The notes under the pieces: generated by a model
The model's database searches: none
What the model was told of the DNA's origin: nothing
Seen by the model: only the letters and a program-made list of their open reading frames with translations
From: Flavobacterium micromati
Lineage (GTDB): Bacteria > Bacteroidota > Bacteroidia > Flavobacteriales > Flavobacteriaceae
Length of the DNA: 64,000 nucleotides
Direction: 5' to 3'
Assembly: GCF_900129585.1 (NCBI RefSeq)
Contig: NZ_FQWF01000003.1
Coordinates: 62,001 to 126,000, forward strand
Part shown: positions 46,139 to 55,400 of the stretch, piece by piece
Layout: each line of letters begins with the position of its first letter
How positions within the stretch are numbered: position 1 is the stretch's first letter
Translations under genes and position numbers: made by a program

Positions 46139-46846
46139 ATGAAATATGAAGCGGTAATACTAATGGTTTTGTTTTCCTTCATTTCTGTCGCACAAAGTGA
46201 AGTAGTAGGAAAAATTAAAACGGAAATTATAGCTCAGAAAGAGCTAGCTTATGTTTTACACATTCCCATCACAACCAATGAAAAAAAACCATTGATCATT
46301 TTTCTTCATGGTTCTGGTGAAAAAGGAACTGATATTGAAAAAGTAAAAATACACGGTCCTTTCAAGTATTTAAAAAATCATCAAATAGATGCATTTATCT
46401 TGGCGCCACAATGTCCTGAAAATCAGTATTGGGATGAGGAAGTTTTATATCATTTGATTTTAAAAATCCAAAAAGAGAACAACATTGATAGTAATAGAAT
46501 GTATCTCACAGGATTAAGTTTGGGAGCTTGGGGCGCTTGGAACCTTATTTTTGCTCATCCTGAAACTTTTGCAGCTTTTGTTCCTATTGCAGGATTTGTA
46601 GATAGAATTCCAATGATTGAAAACTGTAAAATAGCAGCCATTCCCACGCGAATTTTTCACGGATTGTTAGACGACGTCGTTAGTGTTGACAATTCGATTG
46701 CCATTTATAAAAAAATAAAAACCTGCAGTAGTACTATTTCCTTAACGATTTTTGATGATGCCAATCACGATAGTTGGTCAAGAGTATATGACAACCAAGA
46801 AATTTATGATTGGATGTTCAAACAAACAAAAAAAGAAAAAAAATGA
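46139..46846 (+). CDS. Alpha/beta-hydrolase, secreted carboxylesterase/phospholipase-like
   Basis: A 235-residue protein with a signal peptide (MKYEAVILMVLFSFISVAQS). Oxyanion region IFLHGSGEKG is at 54-63. The nucleophile elbow GLSLGAWG gives S127, the acid is D178 or D179 in LLDDVV, and H210 lies in DANHDSW. The family covers predicted phospholipase/carboxylesterase proteins that occur in many Bacteroidota polysaccharide loci, where they may remove acyl decorations. Substrate unknown. Its stop codon overlaps the GH3 start by ATGA. Confidence 0.85.
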   Translation: MKYEAVILMVLFSFISVAQSEVVGKIKTEIIAQKELAYVLHIPITTNEKKPLIIFLHGSGEKGTDIEKVKIHGPFKYLKNHQIDAFILAPQCPENQYWDEEVLYHLILKIQKENNIDSNRMYLTGLSLGAWGAWNLIFAHPETFAAFVPIAGFVDRIPMIENCKIAAIPTRIFHGLLDDVVSVDNSIAIYKKIKTCSSTISLTIFDDANHDSWSRVYDNQEIYDWMFKQTKKEKK

Positions 46847-49143
46847 AAGTTAAGCTTATTATCATGCTTATTGGTTTTTCATTCTTTGGCTATAGCCAAA
46901 AAAAGAATTCGAAAAAGACTATTGCCATTAAACCAAGAACAGAATTTGTATCCGATTTACTGTCGAAAATGACAATAGAAGAAAAAATCGGCCAACTCAA
47001 TTTACCTACTTCAGGTGATATTACAACTGGTGCTCCTAGTAACTCCAATGTCGCAAAAAATATTGAAGAAGGCAAAGTAGGTGGTTTATTCAACATTAAA
47101 TCAGTTCAAAAAATAAGAGAGGTACAAAAAATTGCTGTAGAAAAAAGCCGACTGAAAATTCCATTGCTTTTTGGGATGGATGTTATCCACGGTTATGAGA
47201 CTACATTTCCTATTCCGCTTGGACTATCTTGTACATGGGATATGAAACTGATTGAAAGAACGGCTCAAATTGCGGCACAAGAAGCTAGCGCCGATGGCAT
47301 CAACTGGACTTTTTCGCCCATGGTTGATATCTCTCGTGATCCAAGATGGGGAAGAGTTTCTGAAGGTTCTGGTGAAGATCCCTTTTTAGGGAGTCAAATC
47401 GCCAAAGCTATGGTAAACGGATACCAACAAAATGACTTAGCTAAGAACAATACTATTTTAGCTTGTGTAAAACATTTTGCTTTGTACGGTGCGCCAGAAG
47501 CAGGACGAGATTACAATACAGTTGATATGAGCCGTATAAGAATGTATAACGACTATTTTCCTCCTTTCAAAGCTGCGATTGATGCTGGAGTTGGCTCAAT
47601 TATGGCCGCCTTTAATGAAGTTGACGGAATCCCGGCTACTGGAAATAAATGGTTAATGACTGATGTACTTCGCCAGCAATGGGGATTTACTGGATTTGCC
47701 GTTACTGATTACACTGGAATCAATGAAATGGTTGATCATGGGATGGGTGATTTACAAACTGTATCAGCCCTTGCGATGAACGCTGGAATCGAAATGGATA
47801 TGGTAGGTGAAGGTTTTTTGACGACTTTAAAAAAATCACTTGACGAGGGAAAGATAACTAAAGCGCAAATTGACAATGCAACTCGTTTAATTTTAAATGC
47901 TAAATATGATTTAGGTTTGTTTGAAGATCCGTATAAATATTGCGATGAAAAAAGGGCTACAACTGAGATTTTTACAGCTAAAAACCGCGCTGAAGCTAGA
48001 GCAATATCAGCTCAGTCTTTAGTTTTATTAAAAAACAATAATCAATTGCTTCCTTTGAAAAAATCGGGAACAATTGCCGTTATTGGGCCATTGGCTGATG
48101 CCAAAGAAAATATGGCTGGCACTTGGAGTGTGGCTACGAACATGGAAAAATCCATATCACTTATTGCAGGTATCAAAGAGGTTGTAGGTAAGAATTCTAA
48201 TGTGCTTTACGCCAAAGGCAGTAATCTTGATTATGATCCAGCTTTTGAAGAAAAAGCGACCATGTTTGGTAAAACATTGCATCGTGACAGCAGAACCTCT
48301 GCAGAATTATTGGCGGAAGCTTTAAAAATAGCCTATCAGGCGGATGTAATAGTTGCCGCTTTGGGAGAGTCAGCTGAAATGTCTGGAGAAAGCAGTAGTA
48401 GAACAAATTTAGAAATTCCACAAGCTCAAAAAGATTTATTACAAGCATTGTTAAAAACGGGAAAACCGGTAGTACTGGTTTTATTTACAGGACGTCCATT
48501 AGTTTTAGTTCAAGAAAACGAGAGTGTCCCTGTTATTTTGAATGCGTGGTTTGCAGGAAGTGAGGCAGGAACCGCTATCGCTGATGTTTTATTTGGAAAA
48601 GTAAATCCTTCTGGTAAATTAACTGCAACGTTTCCAAGAAGTGTTGGTCAAGTGCCTATTTATTACAATCACAAAAATACGGGCAGACCGCTTGCAAATA
48701 CGGAAGGAAAGTTCGAGAAATTCAGATCTAATTATATCGATGAACGAAATGAGCCATTATATCCTTTTGGTTTTGGACTAAGTTATACTTCTTTTGATTA
48801 TTCAAATTTGAAAATTTCAACGAATAAAATGAATAGCCGTGAAAAATTAACTGTTTCTGTTGATGTTACAAATAGTGGGAATTATGATGGTAAAGAAGTT
48901 GTTCAACTGTATATAAGAGATTTAGTGGGATCAGTAACAAGACCAGTCAAAGAATTAAAAGGTTTTCAAAAAATAGATCTTAAAAAAGGACAGATGCAAA
49001 CAGTAAATTTTGAAATTTCTTTGGAGGATTTAAAATTTTATAATTCAGATTTAAAATTTACGGCTGAGCCAGGTCGTTTTGAAATTTTTGTTGGCACTAA
49101 TTCCAACACAGAAAATAAAGTTAGTTTCGAGTTGATTGAGTAA
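46843..49143 (+). CDS. bglX: GH3 family beta-glucosidase (BglX-like)
   Basis: The ATG at 46843 overlaps the esterase stop (ATGA), implying coupled translation; the frame is open to 46810 but that extension is non-native. It has 766 residues. A signal peptide comes first, then the TIM-barrel with KHFALYG (catalytic-site K210/H211) and nucleophile D289 in FAVTDYTGINE. The second alpha/beta domain contains SGESSSRTNLEIP, where family members place the acid/base. A C-terminal fibronectin-III-like domain begins near LTVSVDVTNSG. It is exo-acting on beta-glucosides; linkage preference cannot be read from the sequence. Confidence 0.93.
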   Translation: MKVKLIIMLIGFSFFGYSQKKNSKKTIAIKPRTEFVSDLLSKMTIEEKIGQLNLPTSGDITTGAPSNSNVAKNIEEGKVGGLFNIKSVQKIREVQKIAVEKSRLKIPLLFGMDVIHGYETTFPIPLGLSCTWDMKLIERTAQIAAQEASADGINWTFSPMVDISRDPRWGRVSEGSGEDPFLGSQIAKAMVNGYQQNDLAKNNTILACVKHFALYGAPEAGRDYNTVDMSRIRMYNDYFPPFKAAIDAGVGSIMAAFNEVDGIPATGNKWLMTDVLRQQWGFTGFAVTDYTGINEMVDHGMGDLQTVSALAMNAGIEMDMVGEGFLTTLKKSLDEGKITKAQIDNATRLILNAKYDLGLFEDPYKYCDEKRATTEIFTAKNRAEARAISAQSLVLLKNNNQLLPLKKSGTIAVIGPLADAKENMAGTWSVATNMEKSISLIAGIKEVVGKNSNVLYAKGSNLDYDPAFEEKATMFGKTLHRDSRTSAELLAEALKIAYQADVIVAALGESAEMSGESSSRTNLEIPQAQKDLLQALLKTGKPVVLVLFTGRPLVLVQENESVPVILNAWFAGSEAGTAIADVLFGKVNPSGKLTATFPRSVGQVPIYYNHKNTGRPLANTEGKFEKFRSNYIDERNEPLYPFGFGLSYTSFDYSNLKISTNKMNSREKLTVSVDVTNSGNYDGKEVVQLYIRDLVGSVTRPVKELKGFQKIDLKKGQMQTVNFEISLEDLKFYNSDLKFTAEPGRFEIFVGTNSNTENKVSFELIE

Positions 49144-49164
49144 ATTTGGTTTATTTATTTCTGT

Positions 49165-49199
49165 AAAGCCCTTCAGTATTTTTACTGAGGGGCTTTTTG
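49165..49199 (+). terminator. Intrinsic terminator of the polysaccharide utilisation operon
   Basis: AAAGCCCTTCAGTA (49165-49178) pairs with TACTGAGGGGCTTT (49183-49196), 14 bp with one G-T pair, around a TTTT loop, and is followed by more T. It starts 22 nt after the GH3 stop. Confidence 0.85.
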
Positions 49200-49446
49200 T
49201 TATTAATTCTTTTTGTAAAAAATTTCCAGTACAAAACTTATAAGTATTAATTCATATTTTCTCTGTGAGTGCCTATAAAACCTACAAAAAGCGATAAATT
49301 TATTTTACTTAAAAATAACAGATTAATACGATATTGACATAAATTTTTACATAATAGACAATAATTTAAAATATATGTGCTAAAAAAAATTTAATATCTA
49401 ATAATTTATTTCGATTAAAAATTTACATAATGTATTTTTTTTAATA

Positions 49447-49454
49447 TAATTTTG
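49447..49454 (+). promoter_or_regulatory. Candidate -7 element of the giant protease gene
   Basis: TAATTTTG matches TAnnTTTG, 36 nt before the start codon. No -33 TTG lies at the usual distance. The rest of 49200-49446 is AT-rich and shows no other structure. Confidence 0.45.
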
Positions 49455-49489
49455 CCATATTAATTAACAAATAACTTAAATATTAAAAA

Positions 49490-52400
49490 ATGATGAAAAA
49501 AGTACTTTTTCTCATTTTGATTCTATTTTCGATCATAAGCTGGTCGCAGAAAACCAATCAAAATGATTTTTCTATTTTAATTAATGGAAATAAAGTTGCA
49601 ACCAACGCAAGTTATAAACAACAAGCTGAAGTCCTCCGAACGACTTCCAACAAAAAAGGTGGTATCAAAACGGGATATATGCTTTTACAATTTTCGAAAA
49701 TTCCAACGGTTAACGAACAGAAAGAATTAGAAAATCAGGGTATAACGCTTTTAAGCTATTTATCTAACAATGCCTATTACGTTTCTGTTAACTCCAAGTT
49801 TTATAACTCAAGTAGTGTAGCAAAAAATGTGAGATCGTTTGTGGAATTTGAACCAAATTTTAAAATGGAGCAAACCATTGTTAGTGGAGCAATTCCAGAT
49901 TACGCAAAAAGCGGTAATTCTGTAAAAGTTGTGGTTAGTTACTTTAAGGGTGTTGATAAAACGACTATTTCAAATGATCTTGCACAAATAGGGGTAAAAG
50001 ATCTCAAGAATATGGAATCATTTTATCAATTGTATTTGCAAGCTCCGATAGAAAAACTTGAAGAAATTGCAAAATTTAACTGGGTACAAAATATAGAATT
50101 AATTTCTCCGCCGGTTGAGAGCGAAAACCTTCCGGGTGTAACCTCTCATAAAGCAAATGTTTTAGGGTCTGCTATTCCGGGTCTAGGATATAATTTGACT
50201 GGAAAAGGAGTTAGAATGGGTATTTGGGATGGAAATCTTGAAAAGCATATTGATCACACTGGTAGAGTGATTAATAGAGAATACGAATCTCCTTCTTCAC
50301 ATGGTTCACATGTTTCCGGAACCGTTGGTGGAGCCGGTATTTTAGATCCAAGAGCCAAAGGTATGGCTCCAGATGTTCAGATGTATGGTTGGAATTTCAA
50401 TATACAGTCAAATGGTTTGCCAGTTCACGTAGAAAGAGATTTTGCTGCTGCAAATGATGGAGTGGAGATTACTTCAAATTCCTATGGTGTGCCGCTAGCA
50501 ACTGGTTATAATGTAGTGCGCTATGGTGCTGGAGATAGAGGTGATGATGATGTTACTGTAAAATATCCTTATTTACTAAATGTATATTCAAATGGGAATT
50601 CTCAAACTGCAATTGTAGGAGGTTTTAATACCTCGACCAAAGCATCGAAAAATGCATTGCATGTAGCTGCTAATGATCCAAATGATGTGATTAGTACATA
50701 TAGCAGTTTTGGGCCAACACTTGATGGACGACTAGTTCCTCAGATTTCGGCGGTGGGCTCAAGTGTTTACTCATTGGATTACAATAATTCATATACAACA
50801 ATGAGCGGAACTTCAATGTCTACTCCAGGCACTTCAGGTACTCTAGCATTGCTTTATGAAAGATATAAAAATATTTTCGGTGCTAGGCCTTTAGCTTCTC
50901 TAATGAAAGCGCTAGTTTCCAATACAGCAAAAGATGTGGGAAATGCGGGACCAGATTATAAATATGGTTTCGGAAATTTAAATGGCTTGAGGGCAGTTAA
51001 AGTATTAGACAATAAAATGTTTTACACAGGTTCAGTTAGTAATGGAGCTTCTTTTGAAAAAGATATTGTTGTCCCAGCTGGTTTAACTACGTTAAAAGTG
51101 ATGCTTGCTTATTCTGATATTGGCGCAACGCCAGGTGCAGCTGCAATCTCGGTTAATGATTTGGATATTAAAATTGTTAGAGGTGGCGTGACAACACTTC
51201 CTTGGATTTTAAATCCAAGCTCTCCTAATGCAACAGCAACTAGGGGTGTAGATAATTTAAATAATATTGAACAAATCACTTTTGATCTACCTACTGCAGG
51301 AACCTATAAAATCATTGTTACAGGAACTGCGGTTCCCATGAATTCTCAAGAGTTTGCTGTGGTTTATGATTATGTTGCGCCGGAACTTATATTGACTTAC
51401 CCTATCGGTGGCGAGAAATTTAATCCTGATGCTACAGAATTTATCCGCTGGGATTATGAAGGAGAAGTTAGAACTTTCAATATTGAATATTCTAATGACG
51501 GTGGCAGTACTTACACTACTATAGCTGCAAATGTACCATCAGCAGCAAGAAATTTTTCCTGGAGAGTGCCTGCAGGAGTAGTTCCTAATGCTAAAATTCG
51601 AATTAGTGCAGGAAGTAGAGTTGCTGTTTCAAAAGAAAACTTTACTATCATGACCGAGCCCAAAAATTTAGTAATTGCAAGAGCACTTTGCGGTGGAACA
51701 GCTTACAAAATGGATTGGGATGCAATTGCAGGTGCAAAATATGAAGTTTTAAAATTAAATGGATTTAAATTTGATTTGGTTGCGACTGTAACTGATCCAA
51801 CTTATACCTTTACAAATTTAACTGTTGGAGATAACAATTGGTTTACTGTTCGTGCTATAGATATTACTACTGGAACCGTATCTGAAAGATCGAGAGCTAT
51901 AAATGTTGAGCCTATCGCTAGTCCCGTTCTTACAGCATTAAATCTACCATTACTAGAAAATTTTAATGATAGAAAACCATCTTCTTATACGTTGTCTAGG
52001 GCAAGTGCAACTGGAACCATTGGTTTTGAATCACAAAGTCTTGCACTTCTAGATGCAGTAAAAATGTCTGGTTCATCAGTGGCAGGTTCGCCGCTTTGGG
52101 CAGCGAGCACTACTGCAAATGCTTTTACAAATAATCCAAATTATATCAAGAGACTATCATTCTGTGAAGTTGATGCTACTAGTTTAGCAGGTAAGGCAGT
52201 ACGTTTAAAATTCAATTTAATTTGGAATAGCAGTACCGCCGTTAACAGAAACTTTTTTAGAGTTTTAGTTAATGGAGTTCCTGTTACAAGTGCTACAAAT
52301 ATCGCTGTATACGGTGGTGCTGTAACTTCAGGAAATACTGTAGTAACATACGATTTAGCAGGTGTAGCTGGAACTAAATTTAGTGTTACACTTGAAGGAG

Positions 52401-55400
52401 TGATGGACAATAATGCAACTACAGGTAATAATCCTATATTCAATACAATTTTTGTAGATAATATCGAAATATTCGAAGCAGTTTCTACTGATTTAGCGAT
52501 AACAGCTTTACTTACTAACACTGGATTTACTGCTGCTGAGACTGTCAGAGCTAGCGTGTATAATTTTTCTCCGGTAGCAGTAAGTAACGTTCCTGTTTCT
52601 TACAAAATAAATGATGGAGCAGAAGTTGTAGAAACGATCGCAGGACCAATTGCACCATTGACTGAAGTAACTTATACTTTTACACAAACAGCAAATTTCT
52701 CAGTTGGAGGTTTATATACTGTAATTGGTAAAATAGTACCACTAAATGATGCAGATGCAACAAATAATACTTTAACAAGGACAGTTTCAAATATTGGGAC
52801 TGATGTTCTAATTGGAGGTGCTACGCCGGTAATTACCTGTAGCGCAGTATTTACCGACAGTGGAAGTAGATTTGGTAATTATGCTAATGGTCTTAATCAA
52901 ACAATAACTTTTAGACCCGCTACTGCTGGTAATAGTGTTAAAGTTGATTTTACTGAATTTGCTACTGAAGCAACTTATGATTTTCTTTTTATTTATAATG
53001 GGCCCTTAATCACTTCTCCTTTATTAGGAGTATATGATGGGAATTCGTTACCTCCCTCGTTAACTTCAACTGCAACAGGCGGAGAACTTACTTTTAGGTT
53101 TACATCAGATACGGAAGTTGTTGACAGAGGTTGGGTAGCAAATATCTCTTGTGTGGCTAGGCCAACGGTTAACGACACAGAAATTACTTCAATTATAACA
53201 CCTGAAATTCTTGGTAGAAAGACCGCAACAAATGCAATAACAATTAGTGTAAATAATTTAGGGTCTACAGCACGAACGAATGTGCCTGTGTTTTATCAAG
53301 TTAATGGACAAACTAAAATCGTAGGTGTAGTTCCATCTATTGCCGCTCTTACAGCAGTTCCTTTTACTTTTTTAACAACAGCGGATTTATCGGTTGTAGA
53401 TGCAACATATACAATTAGAGCAGGTATAGACGAAATAGATGGTAATGTAAATAATAACATTTTAGAAAAAGTAGTTTTTAATAAAAATGCTTTGCCAACT
53501 AATACTAACACAAATGGTTTTGCAATAACCTCATTACGATGGAACGATGTTGTTAATAATTCTGGCATAACAGGATATTCCGATTTTAAAAATGTTAAAA
53601 TTCCAGTTTATGCAGGTTTTACCTATCAACCACAAATTACTATTTCAAAAGTTGAGAGACCGTTACCTAATTTCTTGGCGGCGGTACCCGGAGTTTTCAC
53701 GATGATCGTAATCGATTTAAATGGAGATGGAAATTTAACAGATGAATTTTATGCAGGTACGTTTTGGGTTAATACTTTAAATACAGCAAGTGCACCAGCT
53801 ATTTTATCCACTACAAGTACTCATAATTTTAGGAATAGTTCTAATCAAACAGGTGGACTAACAATTCCAACTGCAACAACTGCGGGCGAGAAATTAATGC
53901 GTGTTATTCACATGTTCCGCTCACCGAATGAGTTCTACAATGTAAATCTAGGACCTACAATAGACGGTTTAACGACTTCGAGAGAAGATTTTGAAATTGA
54001 AGAATATACAATTAACGTTCTTCCTTTTACAGCTGCTGACGCAAGTGTGGAAAGGATCACAGCACCGCTAAAACCGGGTAAGAGACCAGTAGTTGTAAGT
54101 GCAATTGTGCGAAATTTTTCCAATGCTCCAATCTCAAATTTTCCAGTAGCTTATAAAGTAAATGGTGGTACTGAAGTTGTTCAAACAGTTACAGCATCAA
54201 TCGCTGCTGGAGCTACTGCAAATGTTGTTTTTACAACTAATGCAGATTTAAGTGTGCCAGGCGAATATACGGTTGAAGTATATACAAAATTAGTTGGCGA
54301 TACAGATATCACTAACGATTCAAAGTCTATAGCATTATCGCATGTGCCTAATGCTAGTACAAACGTTACTGGAACTTTTGACGGTATTAATGATTACATT
54401 GTTTCTGATATTACTCCTGCTTTAAACCTTACAAACAATTATACATTTGAAACATGGATAAATAGAAAGAGTCCAACTGTTTTTGGTAGAATACTAGAGA
54501 AAGGTTCAGTTAATCTATTTGTGCATACCAATAATAATGTAGCTCTTTATCGGGAAAACAGTTTGGTATTATCTGTAACAACTGCTACAGGATCTTATGT
54601 ATTAAATACGGGTTTAAATTCGATGCAATTAAATAAATGGCATCATGTTGCACTCAGTGTTAGTGCTGCTAATGTTTATACTATTTATATCGATGGAGTT
54701 GTAGCGCCATTTATTGCAACAGGAACTGCCGCAGCTGCTAATTCTAATGCACTAAACGCTGCTTTTATAGGGAATAATGCTGGCTTAGCACGAGGATTGG
54801 ATGCTAACATTGACGAAATACGTATTTGGTCTGGCGTTAGAGATCAGGCAACAATTGCGGCAAATACTATGACTAAGTATACCGGCAATGAACCTAATTT
54901 ATTAGCATATTATTCATTTAGCGAAGGAGACAAGCAATTTGTATTTGATAGCGCGCCGAATGACAATACTGCAGTGGTTACAAATGCAGATACAAATGGA
55001 ACGGGTGAAGGAAAATTTTGGAATACGCCAGTTCTTTTGCAAGACCTACGGTTACAAAACCAACTTTCATCAGCTTATGATCCTGCATCTAAGACTTATA
55101 CAATTTTATTAAATGATGGAGTTAACATTACAACTGCAGTAGCTGAATTTACTGCTGGAATGAATTCAATTGCTAAAGTCAATGGAGTAACTCAAGTAAG
55201 CGGAATAACTGCAAATAACTTTACAAATCCTGTGACTTTTACAGTTGAAGGCGTTGGATTTAATACTGGAATCACTGAGATTTACACAATAAAAGTTCTT
55301 TCAGGATTAAATAGCGAAAGTAATTTACTTACTTATAACTTTAAAACCGCTGCAAATGCTGGTTTGACTCAAGAAATAACAACAGTAATTTCGGGAGCTA

